Origin: Korobacter sp963703075
GTDB lineage: Bacteria > Acidobacteriota > Terriglobia > Terriglobales > Acidobacteriaceae
Reading direction: 5' to 3'
Assembly: GCA_963703075.1 (NCBI GenBank)
Contig: OY969786.1
Span: 1,550,001 to 1,614,000, forward strand
DNA length: 64,000 nt
The notes below the pieces were generated by a model that saw only the letters and a program-made list of their open reading frames with translations, was not told where the DNA came from and ran no database searches. This document shows positions 44,035-52,996 of this stretch, in pieces. Position 1 is the first letter of the stretch. The number at the start of each line of letters is the position of its first letter. The position numbers and the translations under genes are program-made.

Positions 44035-45606
44035 ATGAAGCAAATTCCAGCAGAAACTGATTTCATCGTGATCGGAGCCGGAGTCGCGGGACTTCGGTCA
44101 GCGATCGAACTGGCTTCCCATGGAAATGTGGTTTGCCTTGCCAAGCGCGAGCTGGCCGAGTCCAACACCCAGTATGCGCAGGGTGGAATCGCAGTCGCCC
44201 TCAGCGATGAAGATGAAATCGGCCTGCATCTGCAAGACACGATCAATGCCGGCGACGGGCTGGTGAATGTCGACGCTGCTCGGGTGCTGGTTGAAGAAGG
44301 CCCGCCGCGCATCGAGGAACTCATCGAATGGGGCACCCAGTTCGATCGTACCGGCACGAAGCTCGCGTTCACCCGCGAGGGAGCGCATAGCCGGAATCGC
44401 GTGCTGCATGCCCACGGTGATTCCACCGGGCAGGAGATCGGGCGCGCGCTCTATGCTAAGGCCTCGACCCTTCCCTCCATTCATTTTCTCGAATACGAGT
44501 TCACCACCGAGCTGATCGTCGAAGGGGGCCGCGTTTGCGGTGTTCGCGTGCTCGATGCTGAAAACCGCGCGCACTCCATCCGCGCCGCAGGCGTGGTGCT
44601 TGCCACCGGCGGCTTGGGACAGGTATACAGCGACACTACCAACCCCACTGTCGCGACCGGCGACGGCATCGCCATGGCATACCGCGCCGGTGCTGAGATC
44701 AGCGACATGGAGTTTGTCCAGTTTCATCCCACCGCCCTCTACCTCAAGGGAGCTCCGCGATTCCTGCTTTCCGAGGCGCTGCGCGGTGAAGGCGCGTACC
44801 TTCGCAACATGGCGCTGCAGCGCTTCATGCCGAAGTACCACGAGCTCGCCGAACTCGCGCCTCGCGATGTGGTCGCACGTGCGATCGCCCACGAGATTGA
44901 GCTCGCAGGCTCTGCCGACGCGGTCGTTTATCTCGACCTCACCCATCTCCCGGCGGAGCGCGTGCGGAGCCGCTTCCCGCGCATTTATCAGACCTGCATG
45001 GAATACAACATCGACATCGCCACCGACCTCATCCCCATTCGTCCAGCTGCGCATTATGCGATGGGTGGGGTGCGCACGGATCTCGACGGGCGCGCCACCT
45101 TACCCGGTCTCTATGCCGCGGGTGAATGCGCCTGCACCGGCGTGCATGGGGCCAACCGTCTGGCCAGCAATTCCCTGCTGGAAGGATTAGTGTTTGGCGC
45201 CAGGGCGGCACAGACGCTGGCTTCGGAGCACAAGAAGCCTTCGTCTTTTCCAACCAGAGAGTCGCACCCGCAGTTGAGCGAGCCAATGGCGGACCGCGAG
45301 CACGTGGAACGCGTCTTGCACAAGGTGCAGGCTGCTATGTGGCACGATGTCGGCGTAGTGCGCGACGGCGAACGTTTGCACCGCGTGATTGCTGAACTGG
45401 AGGGCCTACGCGCTGAACTCCCCGAGCGTTCCTCGCGACGCGCTTGGGAGGCGGCCAACGTACTGGAAACGGGGTTGCTCATTGCCCGTTCCGCCCAGGC
45501 ACGCGAAGAAAGCCGCGGCGCGCATTACCGCACCGACTTTCCGGAACACAGCGATCGCTTCCGCAAGCACTCAGTTGTTCGCAACGGCAAGATCGAATTC
45601 GAATAG
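44035..45606 (+). CDS. nadB: L-aspartate oxidase
   Basis: NadB oxidises L-aspartate to iminoaspartate, the first step of NAD synthesis, using FAD. It has the dinucleotide motif FIVIGAGVAGLRSAIELA, QYAQGGIAVAL, the flavoprotein block EFVQFHPTALYLKG, EALRGEGAYLRN, and AAHYAMGGVRTDLDG with the C-terminal GANRLASNSLLEGLVFG. I start at ATG 44035 because MKQIPAETDFIVIG aligns with family N-termini. The open frame extends back to 43528, but that part is antisense to aroB. Length is about 523 residues. nadA and nadC are not nearby. Confidence 0.92.
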   Translation: MKQIPAETDFIVIGAGVAGLRSAIELASHGNVVCLAKRELAESNTQYAQGGIAVALSDEDEIGLHLQDTINAGDGLVNVDAARVLVEEGPPRIEELIEWGTQFDRTGTKLAFTREGAHSRNRVLHAHGDSTGQEIGRALYAKASTLPSIHFLEYEFTTELIVEGGRVCGVRVLDAENRAHSIRAAGVVLATGGLGQVYSDTTNPTVATGDGIAMAYRAGAEISDMEFVQFHPTALYLKGAPRFLLSEALRGEGAYLRNMALQRFMPKYHELAELAPRDVVARAIAHEIELAGSADAVVYLDLTHLPAERVRSRFPRIYQTCMEYNIDIATDLIPIRPAAHYAMGGVRTDLDGRATLPGLYAAGECACTGVHGANRLASNSLLEGLVFGARAAQTLASEHKKPSSFPTRESHPQLSEPMADREHVERVLHKVQAAMWHDVGVVRDGERLHRVIAELEGLRAELPERSSRRAWEAANVLETGLLIARSAQAREESRGAHYRTDFPEHSDRFRKHSVVRNGKIEFE

Positions 45607-45861
45607 CTATGCCCGGCGGGCGCTCGCAATATCCACTACAGCCATCACGGCGCAAAACAAAAGCATGACCGCTCCGATCACAGTCAGCGCTATTCCGCCC
45701 AGGGCGGGCCCCCCCGTGACTGTGACATCCATTGCGAACTTGCTTGCGGTGACAGGGTGAGCAGCGCTGAATCCAACCGAGCCGTTCCAGAAGCTGATGA
45801 TCCACGCCAACCCTATGGCCAGAAAAACGATTGATGCCAAGGTGAGTTTTTCGCGATGCAT
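45607..45861 (-). CDS. Small two-helix membrane protein
   Basis: The predicted product of 84 residues (from ATG at 45861) starts MHREKLTLASIVFLAIGLAW. It has two hydrophobic helices, about residues 8-25 and 50-74, separated by a polar loop. The frame could also start at 45906. No family is recognised. Its stop codon abuts that of the convergent nadB gene. It lies 52 nt downstream of the bifunctional-nuclease gene on the same strand, so it may be the last gene of the miaB operon. Confidence 0.55.
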   Translation of the reverse strand: MHREKLTLASIVFLAIGLAWIISFWNGSVGFSAAHPVTASKFAMDVTVTGGPALGGIALTVIGAVMLLFCAVMAVVDIASARRA

Positions 45862-45913
45862 AACGCGGGAAAGGATAATCAGTCGCCCAGTTGAGCGCAA
45901 CTCCATATTCTCG

Positions 45914-46399
45914 TTACATCTTGTAGCGGCCGAGATCGTCGTCATTCAGGCCTTCCAGCCACTTGCGAAGATCGTCGGGAGACACACGGTCGCTGATTTG
46001 TGCCGCTTGCTTGCTGGTCTTCAAGACCTCATCTTCCACGTAGATCGGGCAATCTACGCGCAACGCGAGCGCCAGCGCATCCGAGGGGCGCGAGTCAATG
46101 CTGACTGGACTTCCCTCCCGGGTGAGCCAGATGACCGCGTAGAACGTATCGTCCTTCAACTCGGTCACTACCACTTTCTCGACCCGCGCTTCCATCCCGA
46201 GCAGAACGTTTTTCAGCAGATCGTGCGTCATCGGCCGCGGGGTACTGACCTTTTCGATCTCAAGCGCGATCGCGTTGGCTTCATAAACGCCTACCCAGAT
46301 GGGCAACACCGTGTCGCTGCCAACATCTTTCAGGATCACAATCGGCATGTTGGTGACCGGGTCCATCATGAGGCCACGGATTTTCATTTCGACTTCCAT
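45914..46399 (-). CDS. Bifunctional nuclease family protein (BFN/DUF151)
   Basis: The 161-residue protein matches the BFN fold: MDPVTNMPIVILKD, LPIWVGVYEANAIALEIE, RPMTHDLLKNVL and IDSRPSDALALALR are the conserved blocks. Plant members degrade DNA and RNA; bacterial ones are found widely with an unsettled role. GGGAGG lies 7 nt before the ATG. It follows miaB by 15 nt on the same strand, an arrangement in keeping with RNA-linked functions. A C-terminal acidic helix (about residues 140-158) extends the core. Confidence 0.88.
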   Translation of the reverse strand: MEVEMKIRGLMMDPVTNMPIVILKDVGSDTVLPIWVGVYEANAIALEIEKVSTPRPMTHDLLKNVLLGMEARVEKVVVTELKDDTFYAVIWLTREGSPVSIDSRPSDALALALRVDCPIYVEDEVLKTSKQAAQISDRVSPDDLRKWLEGLNDDDLGRYKM

Positions 46400-46414
46400 C
46401 GCGATCCTCCCGCC

Positions 46415-47749
46415 TTACGACTTCGTCACCAGTTCGCCGGCTAGACTATTGGGAAACGCTTGCGTTACTCGCACGTGATGATAAGAACCAATCTCGGGCT
46501 GCACATCGGCGGGCACGGAAAAGTTCAGCGTCTTGTTCTGCGAAGTCCGCCCGATCCACTGCGCCCGCGCCCCGTTCTCCGCTTCAACCATCACTTCAAG
46601 AGTCTCTCCGATATGATTGCGGTAATTGCTCCGCTGGATCTCGCGTTGTCGCTCCATTAGAACTTGCAAACGGCGCGATTTCTCTTCTTCCGAAACCGTA
46701 TCGATGTATTTCAGAGCTGGCGTATTCGGGCGCGGCGAATACTTGAACGAGAACACGCCGTCATACTGCACTTCGTCCAGCAGTGTCAGCGTTTCCTGGA
46801 ACTCCGCTTCCGTTTCGCCCGGGAAACCGACGATCACGTCTGTCGTGATGCTGATGTGGCGATCGCGCGTGTTCTTGATCCATCCAATCCGCTCCAGGTA
46901 CTGCTCCCGCGTGTACTCGCGGAACATTTCCCGCAGCACCTTAGACGATCCGCTCTGCACCGGTAGGTGTACGTGGTCGCAGAGGGTGGGAACAGAGTCG
47001 ATCGCCTCCACAATGTCGCGGGTGAAATCGCGTGGGTGCGAAGTCGTAAAGCGGACGCGGCGGATGCCCTCCACCTGGCCGACCGCGGTCAGCAATTCGG
47101 CGAAAGTCATTTTGCCCGATGGATCGTGGTAGGAATTTACGTTCTGCCCCAGCAGTTGGATATCCGTGTATCCCGCCTCGGCCATCTGGCGGGCTTCCCG
47201 CAACACGCTCTCCGCCGTGCGGCTCCGCTCTTTGCCCCGGGTGTACGGCACCACGCAGTAAGCACAAAACTTGTCGCAGCCCTCAATAATCGTGATGTAT
47301 CCGCGGTGGGCGTTGCCCCGAGCCGTGAACTCAGTCTCGAACGTCTGGTCGGTTTCCCGATCGTCGAGCCCGGTCACTCGCTGGCTGCCGCTCTCGATCT
47401 GCACCAGCATCTCCGGCAGGTTGCGGTACGAAGCCGAACCAGCCACCAGCGACACGTGCGGCGCCCGCTCGAAGATCTTTTCGCCCTCCTGCTGGGCGAC
47501 ACAGCCAAGCACCGCGAATCGTTTGCCCTGCTTCTGCAGCTTGCGAAACTCGTTGAGCCGATGAAAAACCTTTTGCTCGGCTTTGTCGCGGATCGAACAG
47601 GTGTTGTAAAGAATCAGGCCCGCATCCTGCTCTGACGCAACTTGGCGGTAGCCCTCCGAGACGAGCGTCCCCACGACTTTTTCACTGTCGTGAAAGTTCA
47701 TCTGGCAGCCGAACGTCTCTATGTAAAAAGTTTTCTGGTCCGAGCTCAC
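46415..47749 (-). CDS. miaB: tRNA-2-methylthio-N6-dimethylallyladenosine synthase
   Basis: MiaB is a radical SAM methylthiotransferase that adds a methylthio group to i6A37 of tRNAs reading UNN codons. The N-terminal UPF0004 domain has the three cluster cysteines in FGCQMN, YNTCSI and VLGCVAQ. The radical SAM motif is CDKFCAYCVVPYTRGKE, and a TRAM domain ends the protein. GTG at 47749, with AGGGA 6-7 nt upstream, gives 444 residues and the usual N-terminus (SSDQKTFYIETFGCQMN). A longer frame to 47794 is not family-like. The gene diverges from the formate dehydrogenase operon. Confidence 0.93.
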   Translation of the reverse strand: MSSDQKTFYIETFGCQMNFHDSEKVVGTLVSEGYRQVASEQDAGLILYNTCSIRDKAEQKVFHRLNEFRKLQKQGKRFAVLGCVAQQEGEKIFERAPHVSLVAGSASYRNLPEMLVQIESGSQRVTGLDDRETDQTFETEFTARGNAHRGYITIIEGCDKFCAYCVVPYTRGKERSRTAESVLREARQMAEAGYTDIQLLGQNVNSYHDPSGKMTFAELLTAVGQVEGIRRVRFTTSHPRDFTRDIVEAIDSVPTLCDHVHLPVQSGSSKVLREMFREYTREQYLERIGWIKNTRDRHISITTDVIVGFPGETEAEFQETLTLLDEVQYDGVFSFKYSPRPNTPALKYIDTVSEEEKSRRLQVLMERQREIQRSNYRNHIGETLEVMVEAENGARAQWIGRTSQNKTLNFSVPADVQPEIGSYHHVRVTQAFPNSLAGELVTKS

Positions 47750-47880
47750 ACGCAATCCCTGGCGCTCAGTATAGCCAAAAGCCGGGTAGAACACCTATCG
47801 AGATATCCCATCTACCGTGCGGCCACAACGGGCAACCGGAAGTCTCCCGATTCCCTCTTATCGAATTAAGGGGTGACACG

Positions 47881-50800
47881 TTGCTCAAGGATCTACTCTC
47901 CCGCTGGCCGGTCGTACGACAGATCCAACAGAAGGATTGGAAAGCCACCGGCGAGGTCGCCATGAGCGACAAGACCCGGAAGCTCGAAGCTCGTCACGTC
48001 GGGGCGAATGTCACGCGCTCCGTCTGTCCCTACTGCGGAGTCGGTTGCGGTCAACTGGTGTTCCACAAGGACAACGAGTTGATCAACATCGAAGGCGATC
48101 CTGATTCGCCGATCTCGCGCGGCCGCCTCTGTCCAAAGGGCGCGAATACCTATCAACTCCATACCGTCGACACCCGCCTCCTGACCGTGAAGTACCGCCG
48201 CCCCTACGCAACCGAATGGGAAGAGCTCGACTTGGAAACGGCGATGGATATGGTTGCCGATCGCGTTTGGGAAACCCGCGAGCGGACCTTCGTCGAGAAG
48301 CAGGACGACCAGTGGGTGATGCAGACGAAGGCCATCGCCCACCTCGGCGGCGCCACCCTCGATAACGAAGAGAATTACCTGATCAAAAAACTTTTCGCAG
48401 GAGGTCTGGGCATGGTTTGCGTAAGCAACCAGGCCCGGATATGACACAGCTCCACCGTCCCCGGTCTGGGGACATCGTTTGGACGCGGCGGCGCCACGAC
48501 TGCGCAACAGGATTTGGCCAACGCTGACGCCATTCTCATCATGGGTTCGAACATGGCCGAAAATCACCCCGTCGGTTTCCAGTGGGTGATCGAAGCACGC
48601 GAACGCGGCGGCAAAGTCATCCACGTGGACCCGCGTTTTACCCGCACTTCCGCCATGGCAGACATCTGGGTACCCTTCCGCGCCGGAACCGACATCCTCA
48701 TTCTCGGCGGCCTCATCAATTACGCGATCGCCAACGACAAAGTCTTCCGCGAGTACGTGGTGAACTACACCAATGCTCCCGTAATCCTGCGCGAGGACAT
48801 GAAAGATCCGGACGACAACGATGGCGTCTGGTCCGGGTGGGACGAAGAAGCGAAGAAATACAATCCCGAGACTTGGCTCTACGAAGGTTCGCCCAGTAAA
48901 TCCAATGGACATAAACCGGGTCATCAAGACGCCAGCGGCGGACACGGCAAGGATCGCGGAGGCGAGGCGGCCAACGAGGCGCAGTATCATGCCGACTATA
49001 CTCTCGAGCATCCGCGTTGCGTGTACCAGGTGTTAAAACGTCACTTCGCGCGCTACACTCCCGAATTCATCGAAGAGCACGCCGGCATTCCGAAGGCACA
49101 GTTCCTGAAGGTTGCGGAAACGTTCTGCAGCGCCTCAGGTCCCGACAAGACCGCTGCAATCTGTTACGCGGTTGGCTTCACCCAGCATTCGAAAGGTGTG
49201 CAGATCATCCGCACCGCCGCCATCCTTCAAATGCTGCTCGGCAACATCGGTCGTCCCGGAGGCGGCATCCTCGCCTTACGTGGCCACGCTTCGATTCAGG
49301 GCTCAACTGATATCCCGACGCTCTACGACATCCTGCCCGGCTATTTGCCGATGCCTTTCTTCGAAAAAGATGCCAACGACTTCCGCAGCTATGTAAAGAA
49401 GCACTCATCTTCGAACGGTGTCTGGAACAATTTCGAGAAATTCAGCGTTAGCCTGCTGAAAACCTGGTACGGAGATGCCGCCACCAAGGAAAATGACTGG
49501 TGCTTCGACCTGCTGCCCCGCGTCACCGGAGACCACTCGCACTTCGGATATTGGCTCGATATGCAGGACGGTAAAGTCGACGGCCTCTTCATCATGGGAC
49601 AGAATCCCGCCGTCGGCGCATCGAACTCCGGACTGCAACGCACCGCTCTTTCCAAACTGAAATGGCTCGTGGTGCGCGATATGTCCGAGATCGAGAGTGC
49701 CACCTGGTGGTACAACTCGCCGGAAGTGAAGCGCGGGCAACTCAAGACCGAAGAGATCGGAACCGAGGTCTTCCTCTTTCCCGCGGCTGGTACTGCGGAG
49801 AAATCCGGCTGTTTCACCAATACGCAGCGGCTCGTGCAGTTCCGCGAACAAGCCATCGAACCGGCCGGCGACATTCGCAGCGAGACCTGGTTTATGTACC
49901 ACCTCGGACGTCGGCTGAAAGCGAAAGCGGCCGGAAAGCCGGGCAAGAAGTACGAAGCCCTGAATAGCCTCACCTGGGACTACTTCACCGAGGGCGTTCG
50001 TAATGAGCCCAGCGCCGACCAGATCCTGCGCGAAATCAATGGACGCGATCGTACCTCCGGCAAGATGATCACTCGCTACCCGGAGCTCAAAGCCGACGGC
50101 ACTACCACCAGCGGCTGCTGGATCTACGCCGGCATTCATCCGGACGAAACCACCAACAAGGCCAACCAACGCCAGCCCTACAATTACCTCGGCCACGGTT
50201 GGGGTTTCGCATGGCCGAGCGACATTCGTATTCTGTATAACCGCGCTTCGGCGCGGCCCGACGGCAAACCGTGGAGCGAACGCAAAAAGCTCGTTTGGTG
50301 GGACGAAGAAAAGCAGGAGTGGAGCGGAATCGATCAGCCCGATTTCGACAAGAAAAAGGCCCCCACGTATGTTCCGCCTCCCGGGGCTACCGGTCTCGAC
50401 GGAATTCGCGGCGACAAGCCTTTTATCCTGCATCCCGACGGCATGGGATGGATCTGGGTAGCGAGTGGCTTGAAGGATCGGTCCCGTTGCCCACGCACTA
50501 TGAGCCACTGGAATCCCCGTTTCGCAATCCCCTGTACCCGTACCAGCACGACACCAATCCGCCTGCGGATAAGAAAATTCGTCCTGACAATCCCTACGCG
50601 AAACTCCAGGATGATCGCTATCCCTTCGTCCTCACGACCTACCGCCTCACCGAGCATCACACCGCGGGCGGCATGTCACGCACACTTTCGCACCTGGCGG
50701 AACTCCAGCCGGAGCTGTTCTGCGAGGTGTCTCCAGAGCTGGCCGCGGAACGTGACCTGCGCCACGGCGATTTCGCGACCATCACCACTCCGCGATCCGT

Positions 50801-51068
50801 AGTCGAAGCGCGGGTGATGGTAACGCGTCGTATCCGCCCGCTATGGGTGGAAGGCCGCACCGTCCACCAGATCGGTCTTCCTTATCACTGGGGATTCGAA
50901 GGTCTCGTGAAAGGCGATGTCGCCAATGACTTGCTCGTCATCAGCGAAGAGCCCAACGTCAGGATCATGGAGACCAAGGCATTGACCTGCGACATCGAAC
51001 CGGGCCGGCGTCCGCGAGGCCGTAAGGCTGTCGAAAAGGTTCGGGAAAAGGCGGAACAGCCCGCATGA
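47881..51068 (+). CDS. fdhA: Formate dehydrogenase catalytic subunit, selenocysteine-containing, frameshifted near the 3' end
   Basis: This is the molybdopterin (bis-MGD) subunit that oxidises formate. TTG at 47881 follows GGGGTG. The 4Fe-4S motif is CPYCGVGCG with LCPKG about 30 residues on. After VSNQARI an in-frame TGA (48442) is followed by HSSTVPGLGTSFGRGGATT, as in FdnG/FdoG-type enzymes, so it encodes selenocysteine; a SECIS hairpin follows. The frame then continues to about 50478, where the family sequence moves to the next frame (DRYPFVLTTYRLTEHHTAGG, then a molydopterin-binding C-terminus). So there is a net -1 shift, from mutation or sequencing error. No twin-arginine signal is visible. 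About 1060 residues if both breaks are bridged. It overlaps fdhB by ATGA. Confidence 0.85.
48442..48473 (+). promoter_or_regulatory. Selenocysteine UGA codon and bacterial SECIS hairpin
   Basis: TGA at 48442-48444 is followed 18 nt later by the apical loop GGTCT (48463-48467), closed by GTCCCC (48457-48462) and GGGGAC (48468-48473). The GGUCU loop and the 18-nt spacing equal those of the E. coli fdhF element as I remember it. SelB would bind this loop to deliver Sec-tRNA. selA, selB, selC and selD are not in the window. Confidence 0.88.
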
Positions 51069-51844
51069 CCGTAACCGCGTTTCTCACCGACTCTACGTTG
51101 TGCATCGGCTGCAAAGCCTGCGAGGTCGCCTGCAAAGAATGGAACCAGGTGGAAGCGGACGGCTACGACTGGACCGGCTTCTCGTACGACAACACCGGCC
51201 ACCTCGGTCATTCCACTTGGCGCCACGTCTCGTTCGTGGAGCATCCTCCGGAAGCTGGCATCGGCGGCAACAACGCAGACTTGGCGTCGTGGGGCTTCGA
51301 GTCCGATGTCTGTAAGCATTGCGAAAACGCCGGATGCCTCGAAGCCTGCCCGACCGGCGCGCTCACCCGCACCGAATTTGGCGGCGTCTATCTGCAAGCG
51401 GATGTCTGCAATGGATGCTCGTACTGCGTGGTTTCTTGTCCGTTCGGCGTCGTGCAGCGCAATCCCAAGGACGGTCGCGCCTTCAAGTGCACCTTCTGCT
51501 ACGACCGCCAAAAAGAAGGTTTGAAGCCGGCCTGCGCCAAGGCGTGCCCTACTGAGTCGATCAAATTCGGCGACATCGAAGAGTTGCGCATCGTGGCCCA
51601 GGAACGCGTGGCGGAGTTGCGCTCTCGCGGCATGGATGATGTGAATTATTACGACCCCATGCACACCAGCGTAGGCGGTATTCACGCTGCCTTCATCGTC
51701 CGTGGCGATCCTGCGCAGTACAACTTGCCCCCCAATCCTGAAGTTCCTACAAAGTATTTGAAGACTGCGTGGACGAGTTCCGCTATCGCCGCCGGCCTGC
51801 TTCTGGCGAGTAGCTTCTTTGCATTCTTGGGGAGCCGCCGATGA
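51065..51844 (+). CDS. fdhB: Formate dehydrogenase iron-sulfur subunit
   Basis: A 259-residue electron-transfer subunit carrying four 4Fe-4S motifs: CIGCKACEVACKEWN, CKHCENAGCLEACPTGAL, CNGCSYCVVSCPFGV and CTFCYDR...PACAKACPTESI. It passes electrons from the catalytic subunit to the membrane subunit. A C-terminal hydrophobic helix (about residues 237-254, AIAAGLLLASSFFAFL) anchors it. There is no signal peptide. The ATG overlaps the fdhA stop, and its own stop overlaps the next ATG, so all three are translationally coupled. Confidence 0.92.
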   Translation: MTVTAFLTDSTLCIGCKACEVACKEWNQVEADGYDWTGFSYDNTGHLGHSTWRHVSFVEHPPEAGIGGNNADLASWGFESDVCKHCENAGCLEACPTGALTRTEFGGVYLQADVCNGCSYCVVSCPFGVVQRNPKDGRAFKCTFCYDRQKEGLKPACAKACPTESIKFGDIEELRIVAQERVAELRSRGMDDVNYYDPMHTSVGGIHAAFIVRGDPAQYNLPPNPEVPTKYLKTAWTSSAIAAGLLLASSFFAFLGSRR

Positions 51845-52959
51845 GCGATTCGAAGGAGTCCGCGAATTTCGATCCCGCTCGCGAGCACCGGCTGCTGCAG
51901 ATCCGTAATGAGGCCGAGCGCAAAGGCAAGGTCCAGGCAATCGGCATTCGTCCGGAAGGCGCGCCGTTCCCTGTCGCTTCACCGGAAACCGGCTACTACG
52001 GGATACCTCTACTCAAAGAGCCACAGTGGACCTGGGAAATTCCTCTCTACTTCTTCCTTGGCGGCCTATCCGGATCAGCTGCAGTGATCGGTGCGATGGC
52101 GCACTGGACTGGCGCCGATCTCAAAATCGCTCGCGATTCCCGCTACATTGCCGCCGCCGGTGCCGTGCTCTCTAGCGGTCTTCTCATCTCCGACCTCGGG
52201 CGTCCCGAACGCTTCCTGAATATGCTGCGCGTGTTTAAGCCCCAGAGCGCAATGTCCATGGGAGCATGGGCGCTGGCTGGCTTCGGCACCTTCGCAGGGG
52301 CATCCGCTTTCGCAGAATTTCTCGCGGAACGTACCGGCATCCGCGCCATCCAGATTCTCGGTAATGTGGCCGAAGGCTTCGCCTGCCTGTTCGGCCTTCC
52401 TTTCTCCAACTACACCGGCGTCCTGATCGGCGCCACTGCCATCCCCGTCTGGAACGAGCACGTCAGCACTTTGCCGCTGCATTTCGGCATGAGCGGCTTG
52501 AATGCTTCCATATCGCTGCTCGAGCTTCTCGGCCACGATCGCTCTCCGGCCCTCAATATCCTTGGGCTGGTCGCCTCCGGTGTTGAGTCTGCCGAAGGCG
52601 TTCGCATTGAGACCAATCCTCGCCCCGTGACCGAGCCGCTGAAACATGGCTACAGCGGATGGATCATCCGCACCGGCGGCATGCTCTCCGGCCCTATTCC
52701 ACTCGGCCTTCGCCTTGCATCGTTGTTTACGCCGCGCTCCACGTCGCGCAAGCTGCGCCGCATCGCCGCCGCGTCCAGCATCGCAGGCTCGCTCATCACC
52801 CGTTTTGCCTGGGTTGAGGCGGGACACGTATCGGCCAAAGATTGGCGCTTGCCGCTCGAAATCGATGCGCCAAAGGAACAGCCGTTCTCCATCGCCGAGT
52901 ATCCAAAGACCAAAGTTGTCGCGGCGGGTGAGAAAGAGGAAGAAGCAGTCGGAGATTGA
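51841..52959 (+). CDS. NrfD-family membrane subunit of formate dehydrogenase
   Basis: An integral membrane protein of 372 residues with about eight hydrophobic segments and the NrfD/PsrC opening WTWEIPLYFFLGGLSGSAAV. LGRPERFLNMLRVFKPQSAM is the conserved quinone-site loop. NrfD subunits take electrons from an iron-sulfur partner to quinone and carry no haem, unlike the FdnI-type cytochrome b. The N-terminal 60 residues are hydrophilic. It overlaps fdhB by ATGA. With this subunit the complex would feed formate electrons to menaquinone. Confidence 0.9.
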   Translation: MSDSKESANFDPAREHRLLQIRNEAERKGKVQAIGIRPEGAPFPVASPETGYYGIPLLKEPQWTWEIPLYFFLGGLSGSAAVIGAMAHWTGADLKIARDSRYIAAAGAVLSSGLLISDLGRPERFLNMLRVFKPQSAMSMGAWALAGFGTFAGASAFAEFLAERTGIRAIQILGNVAEGFACLFGLPFSNYTGVLIGATAIPVWNEHVSTLPLHFGMSGLNASISLLELLGHDRSPALNILGLVASGVESAEGVRIETNPRPVTEPLKHGYSGWIIRTGGMLSGPIPLGLRLASLFTPRSTSRKLRRIAAASSIAGSLITRFAWVEAGHVSAKDWRLPLEIDAPKEQPFSIAEYPKTKVVAAGEKEEEAVGD

Positions 52960-52996
52960 TTTTCGGCAGCAGCCACGTTCTAATTTGCGTTCATCG

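Noticed and set aside
47893..49011. 372-residue minus-strand frame
   Set aside because: It is the antisense shadow of fdhA.
50470..50490. Programmed -1 frameshift in fdhA
   Set aside because: No slippery heptamer in the reading frame and no clear downstream stimulatory structure; mutation or sequencing error is simpler.
52646..52996. Upstream extension of the purine permease
   Set aside because: It overlaps the NrfD gene in another frame; the family start is at 52997.
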